A stretch of DNA of 61,397 bases from Pseudomonadales bacterium (GTDB lineage Bacteria > Pseudomonadota > Gammaproteobacteria > Pseudomonadales > Azotimanducaceae), in the NCBI GenBank assembly GCA_022827245.1, contig JAJDTI010000201.1:1-61397 (forward strand), read 5' to 3'. The position numbers were made by a program, and so were the translations under genes. The notes below the pieces were generated by a model. That model had not been told where the DNA came from, did not search any database, and was given only the letters and a program-made list of their open reading frames with translations. Positions within the stretch are counted from its first letter, which is position 1; every line of letters begins with the position of its first letter. Shown here one piece after another: positions 33,070 through 44,826 of this stretch.

Positions 33070-35406
33070 TCAGTTCAGAGAGCCCTTCCCGTACAGCGCG
33101 AGTTCGATGGCCTCCCACTCGACCCCGTCGCCGATCTCCTCGTCGTACATGAAGTCGCGGGGACCCTCGTCGCGCCGTATCCGCGCCTTCGGACCCGCGG
33201 GAAGGTCCGTCCACGCCCCGTAGCGTTCCTCCAGTTCGGTCAGCTCGGCGGGGGTGAGCTTCACCAGCCGGCACGGCACGCCCTTGAGGTGCGGCACACC
33301 CTGCTCGACGTCCATGAGACCCATGTCCTCGTCGTCGGCGAGCTGCGCGTCCGAGAAGGCCCACATGCCGGACAGCCGCTCGAGCCCCTGGCCCGCCTCC
33401 GGCTTCCACCAGCCGTGCGGGACCCGCACCAGCCCCTTCGGCATCTGGTCGCGGACATCCGCGCGCATCGCGACGCGCGCCTTCGGCGTCTGGACCCAGA
33501 TCCAGTCGCCGTGTTCGAGGCCATACGTCCCGGCCTCGTCCGGATGCAGGTAGGCGGTCGGCTCCGGGGCCCGCCGGCGCAGTTCCGGAACGTGCCGCTG
33601 GCCCGTCTGGAAGTACTGGTCGTCACGCACGCCGACGAACAGCGCCAGCGGCCACTCCGCGTCGGGCTGCGAAGCCTCGCGGTAGTAGGGGAGCGGGTCG
33701 AAACCGAGGTCCTCCAGCACGGACGAGTACAGCTCGACCTTGCCCGAGGGCGTCGCGAAGCCGGCCTCGACGTACTTCTTCTCCCCGAACGGCGCCAGGG
33801 GGATCGTCCCGTCGGCGACGACGTCTTCCCAGGTCTTGCCGGACGGCGCCAGCCGATAGTCATACAGGTCCGTGAGCGTCTCCCACGGGAAGTGCTCGCC
33901 GAGTCCCATCCGGTGGGCGAGTTCGCGCCAGATGTAGAAGACGCTCCGGCACTCGCCCGGCGCCTCGGCGGCCTGTTCGCTGACGCCGACCATCATGCTC
34001 GGACGCTCGAGCCAGGCATCGCCCGGCAGCACGTAGTCCGCGATCTGCGCCGTCGGCGTCATCATGTGTTCGTGCACCACCAGCAGGTCCTGGTTCATGA
34101 GGCCCTTGTAAATCTGCCGGGTGTTGGCGAACGCCATCAGCGTGTTGTTGCCGAGCGAGAAGAACGCCTTGACGGGGTAGGGCTTGCCCTCCGCCATCGC
34201 GCGGAAGGTGGAGGTGGGATTCGCCATGTAGCAGCCGGCGATGAGGTTGGCCCACTCGCGGCCCCACGTCCGGCGCGTAGGCTCGCGCAGGGCTTCCATG
34301 CCCCGGTAGGTGAAGACGGGGAACTCGTCGGCGCCGAGCTGCTTCGCACGCTGTTCCGGCGCGAGGCGCTCGTGCAGTTCGAGGTCCGTGTCCGAGACGA
34401 TGCCGGGGTTGAACGGCACGAACCGCTCGCCGCCCTTGACGTCGAGGTTGCCCGTCAGGGCGCGCAGAGCGCAGTGCAGCCGGATGGCCGACGTGCTCGA
34501 GGTCTGCTGGTCGGTGATGGGCGACCAGGGGATGGACGCCGGCGCGTTCGTCGCGTACATCCGCGCCGCCTTGGCGATGAGTTCGGCGTCGACGCCGGTG
34601 ATCGCCGCCACCCGCTCGAGCGGATATTCGCGCACGCGCTCGACGAAGGCGTCGAAGCCGGTCGTGAAGCGATCGACGAAGTCGCGGTCGTAGAGCCCCT
34701 CGTCCAGGATCACGTTGAGCCAGCCGAAGCACATCGCGGCGTCCGTGCCGGCCCGGAGCGGCAGCCAGAGGTCGGCGACCTCGGCGTTCTCGCTCTTGCG
34801 CGGGTCGAGCACGATCAGCTTCGCGCCGTTCGCCTGCGCCAGGCGGATCGCCTTGAACTCGGCCGTCCAGCTATGGCGCCGCGGGTTGTGGCCGAACAGG
34901 ACGATGCACTTGGAGTGCAGCACGTCGCCGCGCGGATACCAGCCGTAGACCATGCGGCTGACGGCCGCCGTGTTGCCCATGCAGTAGGCGACGCCGCTGA
35001 TCCAGTTCGGGCTGCCGAGGAGGTTCATGAAGCGCCGGGACATGCCGCTGTCCACGGTGGTGTTCCAGTTGCTGGTCGCCACCGCGAACGCCTCCGGGCC
35101 GTAGCGTTCGACGGTGGCGGTGAGCTTCGCCGCGATGTCGTCGAGGGCCTCTTCCCAGCTCACCCGCCGCCACTCCCCGGCGCCGCGTTCGCCAACGCGC
35201 TGCAGCGGCGCCATCAGCCGGTCGGGATGCGCGAAGGACTTCGGCGCGTAGGCGCCCTTCATGCAGATCACATCCTTGAGGAAGGGGTCCTTCCGCGCCG
35301 CCACCTTGACGACCTGCCCGTCGACGACTTTCGCGCTCACCGGGCAGAAACCGTCGCAACTCGAACAGACGACATTCTTCTCGACGACGCCCGATTCCTC
35401 TCTCAT
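33070..35406 (-). CDS. Molybdopterin-dependent oxidoreductase catalytic subunit
   Basis: 778-residue DMSO-reductase superfamily protein binding a bis-MGD cofactor and one [4Fe-4S] cluster. Cluster ligands are Cys14, Cys17, Cys21 and Cys48 (VVCSSCDGFCPV, then ICMKG). The Mo ligand may be the Cys in SGVAYCMGN. Cofactor-binding stretches include FGHNPRRHSW, VLDPRKSE and the C-terminal VRVPHGWWKP. No Tat signal precedes the cluster, so it is probably cytoplasmic. No iron-sulfur or membrane partner subunit and no molybdenum cofactor gene is adjacent. The ATG at 35404-35406 follows GGGAGCGGG. Substrate unknown. Confidence 0.85.
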   Translation of the reverse strand: MREESGVVEKNVVCSSCDGFCPVSAKVVDGQVVKVAARKDPFLKDVICMKGAYAPKSFAHPDRLMAPLQRVGERGAGEWRRVSWEEALDDIAAKLTATVERYGPEAFAVATSNWNTTVDSGMSRRFMNLLGSPNWISGVAYCMGNTAAVSRMVYGWYPRGDVLHSKCIVLFGHNPRRHSWTAEFKAIRLAQANGAKLIVLDPRKSENAEVADLWLPLRAGTDAAMCFGWLNVILDEGLYDRDFVDRFTTGFDAFVERVREYPLERVAAITGVDAELIAKAARMYATNAPASIPWSPITDQQTSSTSAIRLHCALRALTGNLDVKGGERFVPFNPGIVSDTDLELHERLAPEQRAKQLGADEFPVFTYRGMEALREPTRRTWGREWANLIAGCYMANPTSTFRAMAEGKPYPVKAFFSLGNNTLMAFANTRQIYKGLMNQDLLVVHEHMMTPTAQIADYVLPGDAWLERPSMMVGVSEQAAEAPGECRSVFYIWRELAHRMGLGEHFPWETLTDLYDYRLAPSGKTWEDVVADGTIPLAPFGEKKYVEAGFATPSGKVELYSSVLEDLGFDPLPYYREASQPDAEWPLALFVGVRDDQYFQTGQRHVPELRRRAPEPTAYLHPDEAGTYGLEHGDWIWVQTPKARVAMRADVRDQMPKGLVRVPHGWWKPEAGQGLERLSGMWAFSDAQLADDEDMGLMDVEQGVPHLKGVPCRLVKLTPAELTELEERYGAWTDLPAGPKARIRRDEGPRDFMYDEEIGDGVEWEAIELALYGKGSLN

Positions 35407-35495
35407 GTCCCGCTCCCTGCCGCTTGCGCGACCGTGAAATCCTGTCCCACAATTCCGCAAAGTCCGCAACGCCCGCGATGCGCGCGAGGCCCGCG

Positions 35496-35672
35496 ATGTT
35501 CCGATTCGTCACCCCCGACCGCTTCTTCGTCTGGACCGGAGTGGTGCTCGCCTTCGTGTTCGCGATCGGCATTGCCTACGGACTCGGCATCAAGTCCGCA
35601 CGGACGCAATGCGTCACCGAAGGCAAGTTCTACCACAACGACCAGATCTATCGGTGCGAGAGGTTGCGCTGA
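35496..35672 (+). CDS. Small single-pass membrane protein, unknown function
   Basis: 58 residues: one membrane segment (FFVWTGVVLAFVFAIGIAYG) followed by a short polar tail with two cysteines (SARTQCVTEG and YRCERLR) that would face the periplasm if the N terminus is inside. The ATG at 35496 follows GAGG with 6-bp spacing; ATG at 35478 is an alternative. It is divergent from the oxidoreductase and ends 7 bp before the amidohydrolase stop. Family not recognised. Confidence 0.5.
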   Translation: MFRFVTPDRFFVWTGVVLAFVFAIGIAYGLGIKSARTQCVTEGKFYHNDQIYRCERLR

Positions 35673-35679
35673 CGGCGTC

Positions 35680-36807
35680 TCAGGACAGACCGTAAAACCG
35701 CAGCACGTTCTCGCCGAGCACCTTGTCCTGCGCGTCCTGCGGCAACGAGGCCACGCTCTCCTTCATCTCCGCCACGACGCCGTAGGACGCGTCGATGTGG
35801 GGGTAGTCGGACGCCCAGGTGACGTAATCGGCGCCGATATGACGGACGACCTCGGCCGTCATGCCCTCGTCCGGGTCCATCGAGATCAGGCACTGCCGGT
35901 AGAAGTACTCGCTCGGCTTCATGGTGAGCGGCATGACCGCGCGCATGACCTCGAACTTGTGATCGAGCCGGTCGAGCCAGGCGGATATCCAGTTGCCGCC
36001 GGCTTCGAGCACCGAGCACTTGAGGCGCGGATAGGTCTCGAACATGCCCGCGCTGATCATCGCCGTGAAGGCCGCCATCACGTCGATCGCGAGGAACGCG
36101 AAGAAGAAGAGCCCGTTGCCGACCGGATCTGACATGTGGTGGAACGCGTTCTGCTCGCGCACCACGACGTGGAAGCCGATCGGCATGTCGAGGTCCTGCA
36201 CGGTCTCCCAGAAGCGGGCGTGGGCCGGGTCCGACAGCAGCCGCCCGTTGCGCGCCGGGGCATCGGGCGAGAGGTAGACGCCGACACACCCGTCCCGGCG
36301 CGCGCGGATCACTTCCTCCACCGCGCCTTCGGGATCGATGAGCGAGATGTGCGCCACGGGGTAGAGGCGGTTCGGATCGTGCCGGCAGAAGTCCGCGATC
36401 CAGCGGTTGTACGCCCGCGTGTATGCCGTCGCCAATCCCGGATCGTCCACGTTGCCTTCCCAGCAGATGCCGATCGTCGGGTAAAGCAGCACCCGGTCGA
36501 TCCCCTCCTGGTCCATCACCTCGAGCCGCGCGGCGGGATCGTAGGACCCTGGCGGCGAGCCGTCGGCATACGTGTACTCGCGCTCTCCGAGCGCGCCGAA
36601 CTTGGAGTCGTCGAGGTCTATGCCGCCGAGCGTGCCCAGGTTGCCGCGCAGCAACTGCATGGGTTCGTTGTCGAAGTACACCCGCTCGAGCCCGGTTTCG
36701 TCGCGGGCGATGCGGATCGCCCGGTCCCGGTACGCCGGATCGATGTACTTCTCCCAGGTGTCCGCCGGCTCCAGTACGTGGCCGTCGGCGTCGACTACTC
36801 TGCCCAT
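35680..36807 (-). CDS. Amidohydrolase_2 family metal-dependent hydrolase
   Basis: 375-residue TIM-barrel enzyme. The N-terminal metal site is [15 protein letters not shown], further residues lie in MPIGFHVVVREQNAFHHM, VLEAGGNWISAWLDR and the catalytic Asp in TWASDYPHIDASYG. It belongs to the same broad family as 7137-8300 but the two differ in length and detail. The ATG at 36805-36807 follows GAGGAACGGAG and overlaps the end of the HAD gene by 13 bp, so the two are probably co-translated. Likely substrate is an amide, lactone or beta-keto acid; not resolved. Confidence 0.82.
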   Translation of the reverse strand: MGRVVDADGHVLEPADTWEKYIDPAYRDRAIRIARDETGLERVYFDNEPMQLLRGNLGTLGGIDLDDSKFGALGEREYTYADGSPPGSYDPAARLEVMDQEGIDRVLLYPTIGICWEGNVDDPGLATAYTRAYNRWIADFCRHDPNRLYPVAHISLIDPEGAVEEVIRARRDGCVGVYLSPDAPARNGRLLSDPAHARFWETVQDLDMPIGFHVVVREQNAFHHMSDPVGNGLFFFAFLAIDVMAAFTAMISAGMFETYPRLKCSVLEAGGNWISAWLDRLDHKFEVMRAVMPLTMKPSEYFYRQCLISMDPDEGMTAEVVRHIGADYVTWASDYPHIDASYGVVAEMKESVASLPQDAQDKVLGENVLRFYGLS

Positions 36808-37492
36808 GCTCCGTTCCTCGCTTCGCGCAACTCGTCGATGGCATCGTACAGCGACTGCAGCACGGTGTGCCCGAGCCGCCGCAGTTCCGGGTGCGGCGGG
36901 ACGAGGTCCGGCACCTGGAAGACCTCGAACCCGGCAGCGCAGGCCGAACGCACGCCGTTGGCCGAGTCCTCGAACGCCCAGCACCGCTCCGGCCGCGTCC
37001 CGAGCCGCGCCGCCGCCGCGAGATAGGGCTCGGGATCTGGCTTGCCCCGCCGCACCATGTCCCCCGTCACCCGGATCGCGAAGTACCCGTCGAGCCCCGC
37101 GAGGGCGAGTTTCGTCTGCGCGAGTTCCCCGCGCGTGGAGGTCGCGAGGGCGCACGGGAGGCCGCTGTCGAGGCAGTAGGACAGCAGTTCCGCCGCGCCC
37201 GGCTTCACCGGGACCGCGCGGTGCTCCACGTGCTCGTGGTAGCGCCGCCGCCAGCCGTCGCGCACCGCCTCCCAGGGAAACTCCGGGCCGTAGCCCGCCC
37301 GCAGGATCGCGCCCTCGTCCTCCCCCGTGCCACCGATGCAGCGCGCATAGACGTCCAGGGCGGGGTCCGCCCATCCCGCCTCGCGACAGGCCTCCTCGAA
37401 GGCGTCGCGGGCGATGCGTTCGGTGTCGAGCAGCAGCCCGTCCATATCGAACACCAGCGCGTCCGGCGCCGGCGCGCGAACGCTCGAGACGC

Positions 37493-37496
<4 letters not shown>
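36795..37496 (-). CDS. HAD-superfamily phosphatase (beta-phosphoglucomutase-like)
   Basis: 233-residue haloacid dehalogenase-type phosphohydrolase. Motif I is [11 protein letters not shown] (nucleophile Asp), motif II is ATSTRGE, motif III the Lys in [11 protein letters not shown], motif [13 protein letters not shown]. An alpha-helical cap lies between motifs I and II, as in the YniC/YcjU/beta-PGM group. The start is GTG at 37494-37496, overlapping the acnA TGA as GTGA. Substrate is probably a small sugar or housecleaning phosphate. Confidence 0.85.
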
Positions 37497-40162
<2,666 letters not shown>

Positions 40163-40189
40163 GCGTGGAGGCCGGCGCAAAAGCCCGTC

Positions 40190-40195
40190 ATTGTA
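40190..40195 (-). promoter_or_regulatory. Candidate -10 box for acnA
   Basis: TACAAT (five of six consensus matches) on the minus strand, 27 bp before the acnA ATG, in the 45-bp gap after the MFS transporter stop. No convincing -35 is present at the right distance. Confidence 0.35.
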
Positions 40196-40207
40196 CCGAA
40201 GCGGCCG

Positions 40208-41827
40208 TCAGGCGGTTGCTCCCGCATCCTCCCCGAGGGGCTCCCCCGCCGCCCTGGCGCGCTCGACGCGGGACGCTTCCTCGGGCACCAGGTGGCGCAG
40301 CAGGAGCAGGAGGAAGACGAACGGGATGACCAGCAGCCCGACGGAGAGCATGAGGCTCGTGCGCAGCGACTCGCCCGGGTCCATGCCGCCGGCCGCGAGC
40401 ACGTCGCTGACCTCCCCCACCGCGTACGGGCCGACGGCGAGACCGACCGTCGCCATGAGGATGTAGAAGGCCGACGCGATCGCCCGCATCCTCGGCATCA
40501 CGAGGTCGTTCACCGTGCTCGCGGCCGCCCCGACCCAGCACGCGGCGAAGATGCTCACGATGAAGTTCAGGACGTAGGCCGCGACGAGGCTGTCCGTCAG
40601 CACGAGGCCGAGGGTCATCGGCGCGCTCAGGATGACCGAGCCGAGGCCGACGTAGACCCGGGCGTTGCCCGTGCGGGGCTTCAGCCAGTCCGACACGACG
40701 CCGCCCAGGGTGATCCCGAGCCAACCCGCGACCGCGAAGGACACGCCCAGCACCAGGCCGGCCTCCGCCACGCCCACCTCGTGCACGCGGATGAAGAACG
40801 GCGGCGCCCACGCGCCGAACGCGTAGGTGACCGGCGAGATCAGCGGGAAGCCGAGGATGGTGTAGACGAACGCGCGGCTCCGGAACATCATGGCGAACGT
40901 CGCCGGATCGCGCAGGGCAAGCGCCTGCACCCACGAGAACGCGGCGTACGTGCCGACCCCCAAAGCGATCCACTGTTCGGGGTCGTCTGTCAGCACGTAG
41001 AGCCCGTACGCCCCGAGGGCGATGAGCGCCGCGCCGATCAGGTTGCGCGTCAGGACCGGCGCCCCGCCCCCCGAGCGCGCCAGCGTCACCAGGGTCATCG
41101 GCGGCAGCACCGACATCAGTTCCTTCCAGGTCTCTCGGAACGGGTGCGGGTGTTCCTCGGTCAGGATGCCCTCGCTCTGCCCCCGCTTCGGCTCCCGCAG
41201 CGTGTACACCCAGAGCGCCATCAGGATGCCGGGCACGCCGACCGCGAGGTATGCCGCCTGCCAGCCCTTGATGCCGAAGGGCGCCGATCCCGGATCCGGG
41301 TACGCCGCGTTCCAGCTGTCGACGATCCAGCCGCCGAGGAAGATGCCGATGCCGGCCCCGATGTAGATGCCGCTCGAGTAGATCGCGAGCACCGTCGCGC
41401 GCAACCGCGGCGGGAAGTAGTCCGACAGCATCGAGAACGCCGCCGGTGTGGCGCTCGCCTCGCCGATGCCGACGCCGACGCGGTAGGCGGCCAGGGTAAA
41501 GAAGCTGCGCGCGGTCCCGGACAGCGCCGTCATCAGGCTCCAGAAGCCGAGGCCGATGGAGATCAGGTTCTTGCGCGTCCAGTTGTCCGCGAGCTTGCCG
41601 AGCGGGATGCCGAAGATGGCGTAGAACACCGCGAAGGCGGTGCCGTAGAGGAAGCCGATCTGCGCGTCGGAGATGCCGAGGTCCGCCTTGATCTCCTCCG
41701 CGAGGATCGTGACGATCTGCCGGTCGATGAAGTTGAAGACGTAGACGATGACGAGCACGCCCGTCACGTATTTCGCGTAGCCGCCGCCGACCTCCGACTT
41801 TTCCGCCGTTGCTTCCGCCACGCGCAC
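40208..41827 (-). CDS. MFS transporter, spinster-like
   Basis: 539-residue inner membrane transporter with 12 predicted segments. The first helix NFIDRQIVTILAEEIKADLG and the loop FGIPLGKLADNWTRKN are typical of bacterial spinster-type (SPNS) MFS proteins, which carry lipids, drugs or organic acids. The start is GTG at 41825-41827 after GGGGGGAG. It follows the carnitine-type gene cluster in the same direction (70-bp gap) and may import a substrate for it; this is only positional. Confidence 0.82.
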   Translation of the reverse strand: MRVAEATAEKSEVGGGYAKYVTGVLVIVYVFNFIDRQIVTILAEEIKADLGISDAQIGFLYGTAFAVFYAIFGIPLGKLADNWTRKNLISIGLGFWSLMTALSGTARSFFTLAAYRVGVGIGEASATPAAFSMLSDYFPPRLRATVLAIYSSGIYIGAGIGIFLGGWIVDSWNAAYPDPGSAPFGIKGWQAAYLAVGVPGILMALWVYTLREPKRGQSEGILTEEHPHPFRETWKELMSVLPPMTLVTLARSGGGAPVLTRNLIGAALIALGAYGLYVLTDDPEQWIALGVGTYAAFSWVQALALRDPATFAMMFRSRAFVYTILGFPLISPVTYAFGAWAPPFFIRVHEVGVAEAGLVLGVSFAVAGWLGITLGGVVSDWLKPRTGNARVYVGLGSVILSAPMTLGLVLTDSLVAAYVLNFIVSIFAACWVGAAASTVNDLVMPRMRAIASAFYILMATVGLAVGPYAVGEVSDVLAAGGMDPGESLRTSLMLSVGLLVIPFVFLLLLLRHLVPEEASRVERARAAGEPLGEDAGATA

Positions 41828-41897
41828 GCTCCCCCCGGGGTAGTCCGGGCAGCCTAGAAGCTCGCGCCCGCGAACGCAACGCGGGACGAGGGGCCGG

Positions 41898-42680
41898 CTA
41901 GCGGCCCTTCCAGACCGGTGTCCGCTTCTCGGCGAACGCCCGCGCCCCCTCCTGCAGGTCCGCGCTGCCGTACAGCTGGTCCACGGCCGGGAACTGGCGC
42001 TTCATCACGCGGCTGAGCGCGTCCTGCGCGCGCAGGTTCTCCGCCTCGCGGACGACCTCCTTGATCGCCGCGAACACCAGCGGCGGGCCGCTCGCGAGCA
42101 GGCCCGCGAGTTCCCAGGCGCGGTCGAGCAACGCCGCCGGTTCGAGCACCTCGTTGACGACGCCCCACCGGTGCGCCTCTTCGGCATCCATGAAGCGGCC
42201 GGTCAGCAGCAGTTCCATCGCGACGTGGTAGGGCATGCGCTTGGGCAGCTTGATGCTGGCCGCATCGGCGATCGTGCCGGCGTTGATCTCCGGCAGCCCG
42301 AACCTGGCGGTCGCGGACGCGAGGATCAGGTCGCACGACAGCGCCAGCTCGAACCCGCCGCCGACGGCGAGACCGTTGACCGCGGCGATCAGCGGCTTGT
42401 CGAGACCCGGCAGTTCCTGGATGCCGCCGAAACCGCCGACGCCGTAATCCCCGTCGACGGCGTCGCCCCCGGCCGCCGCCTTGAGGTCCCACCCGGCGCT
42501 GAAGAAGCGGTCCCCCGCGCCGGTGACGATGGCCACCCGCACCTCGGGATCGTCCCGGAACGCCTTGAAAGTCTCGCCCATCACGCGGCTGGTGGCGAGG
42601 TCGATCGCGTTGGCCTTCGGGCGGTCGAGGGTGACCTCGAGAACGGCGTCTTCGCGCCGGGTCCGGATCGTGTCGCTCAT
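41898..42680 (-). CDS. Enoyl-CoA hydratase, CaiD-like (predicted crotonobetainyl-CoA hydratase)
   Basis: 260-residue crotonase-fold enzyme. It aligns by eye along its length with E. coli CaiD: VTLDRPKANAIDLATS, FFSAGWDLKAAAGGDA, AAVNGLAVGGGFELAL and the C-terminal AFAEKRTPVWKGR are nearly word-for-word. The catalytic Glu of classical hydratases in the ALPE-like position is present in RFGLPEINAG. Predicted reaction is crotonobetainyl-CoA plus water to L-carnitinyl-CoA. The ATG at 42678-42680 overlaps the ligase TGA as ATGA. Confidence 0.82.
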   Translation of the reverse strand: MSDTIRTRREDAVLEVTLDRPKANAIDLATSRVMGETFKAFRDDPEVRVAIVTGAGDRFFSAGWDLKAAAGGDAVDGDYGVGGFGGIQELPGLDKPLIAAVNGLAVGGGFELALSCDLILASATARFGLPEINAGTIADAASIKLPKRMPYHVAMELLLTGRFMDAEEAHRWGVVNEVLEPAALLDRAWELAGLLASGPPLVFAAIKEVVREAENLRAQDALSRVMKRQFPAVDQLYGSADLQEGARAFAEKRTPVWKGR

Positions 42681-44824
42681 GGTCCCGTCCTCCTCGTCGA
42701 ATCGGCGCCGGGTGCCGGTTCCCGCGTTCGAATCAGTGCATCGAGGGCCACGGCGCCCCGGCCGCGCTCGCGCACGCCGAGCGGGTTCACGTCGACTTCC
42801 TCCAGCAAGTGGGCATGCTCCACGCCGAAGCGCGCGACGGCGAGCACCGCTTCGACCGCCGCGTCCAGATCGCCCGGCCGCTTCCCGCGATGCCCCTCGA
42901 GCAACGTTGCGCACCGGAGCGACCCAAGCGCCTCGCGCACCTCGGGTGCGGTCACGGGCAGCAGCAAGGTCACCGTGTCCGCCACGAGTTCGACGAGGAC
43001 GCCTCCGGAGCCCACGGTCAACATCAGTCCGAGGAGCGCGTCCCGGTGCAGGCCAACGATCAGCTCCGCCACCACGTCCGCTTCGTAACGCTCCACCAGG
43101 AGTCGGGGCGGCGACCCGGCCCCCGGCGCGTGCGAGTCCCACGGCATGCCGAGCAGGGCCGCGGCGGCGGCGCCGACGTCGCGGGAACCGCGCACGTCGA
43201 GCCGCACGGCGCCGCGCTCCGTCTTGTGCGCGATGCCGAGGGCCTTGAGCGCCACCGGCCCGCCGAGGGACCCGGCCGCGGCGACCGCCTCCTCCACGCT
43301 GTGCGCGATCCGGCCGTCGGGCACCGCGATCCCGGCCGCGGCGAGCCGGGCCTTCGCCGCCGCCTCGTCGAGCGATATCGGTTCGTCCGCCGCGACGCGG
43401 TTCGGCGCGAGCGCCCGGGGCGCCGGCGTGTGCGCGGTCGCAACCGACGTCGCGCACTCGATCGCCGCAAGGGCTTCGCGGACCCCGGCGAGTGGCGCGA
43501 CCCCGTGCCCGATCAGTTCGACGGCGATCTCCTCAGGCAGGTTCTCGGGCAGCGTCGCGACAACCGCGCCCGGGATGCCCGCGGTGGCGACGGCCCGCTC
43601 GAACGCCGCCTGCGTGACGCGCCAGTCGTCCACGCGGCAACGGTCGCCGCGGGGAAAGTCGAGCACCACCGCGGCCAGGTCGAACGGTCCACGAGCGAAC
43701 GCGGTGAAGGTCTCCGTGAGGGCCGCTTCGTCGCCCCAACTGAAGGTGTGGTAGTCGAGGGGATTGGCCACGGTCACGAGGGGGTGGACCGTGGCGGCCA
43801 CGGCGTCCGCGTGGGCCGCGGGAAGGTCGGGCAGGGTCAGCGCGGTCTCCTCCACGGAGTCCGCCATCACGCTCGCCTCGCCGCCGGAGCAGCACAGGAC
43901 TCCCACCCGCCGGCCGGGGAGCGGACCGTGCACATGGAGCAGCTTGAGCGCCTCGAGCAGTTCCGGGATGCCGCCCACGCGCGCGAACCCCAGCCGTCGC
44001 AGGAACGCATCCGCCCCGGCGTCGGAACCGGCGACGGAGGCGGTGTGACTGAGGGTCGCCGCGCTGCCGCGCTCCGAACGCCCGGCCTTCATCACGACGA
44101 CCGGCACGCCCCGGGCACGCGCCCGCGCCGCCAGCGCCTCGAAGCCCGTCACCGAGTCGAACCCCTCGACGTGCAGCCCGAGCGCGCTGACGCGCTCGTC
44201 GTCGAGCAGCGCGGACGCCAGCGTCGAGACGCCGAGCTGCGCCTGGTTGCCTGCCGTGACCAGGAAGGCGACGGGCAGGCCGCGCCGCTGCATCGTCAGG
44301 CTGACCGCGATGTTCGACGACTGCGAGACGATGGCGACGCCGCGCTCGGCGGCCCCGAGCGGGCGCCCGCCGTGCTGGTCCGGCCAGAGCGCCGCCCGGT
44401 CGAGGAAGTTGAGCAGGCCGTAGCAGTTCGGTCCGACGATCGGCATGCCGTTCGCGGCGGCCACCAACGCGCCCTCGAGTGCGCCGCCGTCGTTCGCCTC
44501 GCGGAAGCCCGAGGCATAGCAGACCGCGCCCCCGGCGCCGCGCTCCGCGAGCTCCGCGACCGCGGCGACCGTGCCCTGACGGTTCACCGCGACGAAGGCC
44601 GCGTCCGGCGCGTCCGGAAGCGCCGCGACATCCCGGAACGCCGGCCGGCCCTCCACCGTCGCGTGCGCGGGATGGACCGGCCAGACCTCCCCGTCGAAGC
44701 CCAGTCGGTCGCATTGCCGGATCACCTCGGCCGCGATGGCGCCTCCGATCGCGGCGACCGTGCGCGGACGCAGGAGCCGCCCGAGATCCGCCGTACCGCC
44801 GTCCGCGTGGCGCCGGCCGGGCAC
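42677..44824 (-). CDS. ADP-forming acyl-CoA synthetase, fused alpha-beta
   Basis: 715-residue enzyme that makes an acyl-CoA from acid, ATP and CoA through a phosphohistidine. The N-terminal CoA-binding domain (about 10-130), the ligase-CoA domain with SHTASVAGSD, and a C-terminal ATP-grasp domain (from about 470, KARLAAAGIAVPDGRIA, then LLVERYEADVVAELIVG) are in one chain. The start is GTG at 44822-44824, just after the dehydrogenase stop. In this context the substrate is likely gamma-butyrobetaine or carnitine (inference). No GNAT domain is seen. Confidence 0.83.
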   Translation of the reverse strand: MPGRRHADGGTADLGRLLRPRTVAAIGGAIAAEVIRQCDRLGFDGEVWPVHPAHATVEGRPAFRDVAALPDAPDAAFVAVNRQGTVAAVAELAERGAGGAVCYASGFREANDGGALEGALVAAANGMPIVGPNCYGLLNFLDRAALWPDQHGGRPLGAAERGVAIVSQSSNIAVSLTMQRRGLPVAFLVTAGNQAQLGVSTLASALLDDERVSALGLHVEGFDSVTGFEALAARARARGVPVVVMKAGRSERGSAATLSHTASVAGSDAGADAFLRRLGFARVGGIPELLEALKLLHVHGPLPGRRVGVLCCSGGEASVMADSVEETALTLPDLPAAHADAVAATVHPLVTVANPLDYHTFSWGDEAALTETFTAFARGPFDLAAVVLDFPRGDRCRVDDWRVTQAAFERAVATAGIPGAVVATLPENLPEEIAVELIGHGVAPLAGVREALAAIECATSVATAHTPAPRALAPNRVAADEPISLDEAAAKARLAAAGIAVPDGRIAHSVEEAVAAAGSLGGPVALKALGIAHKTERGAVRLDVRGSRDVGAAAAALLGMPWDSHAPGAGSPPRLLVERYEADVVAELIVGLHRDALLGLMLTVGSGGVLVELVADTVTLLLPVTAPEVREALGSLRCATLLEGHRGKRPGDLDAAVEAVLAVARFGVEHAHLLEEVDVNPLGVRERGRGAVALDALIRTREPAPGADSTRRTGP

Positions 44825-44826
44825 GG

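Noticed and set aside
32890..36132. Open frame of 1080 codons on the plus strand
   Set aside because: Antisense shadow of the molybdopterin oxidoreductase; no recognisable motif.
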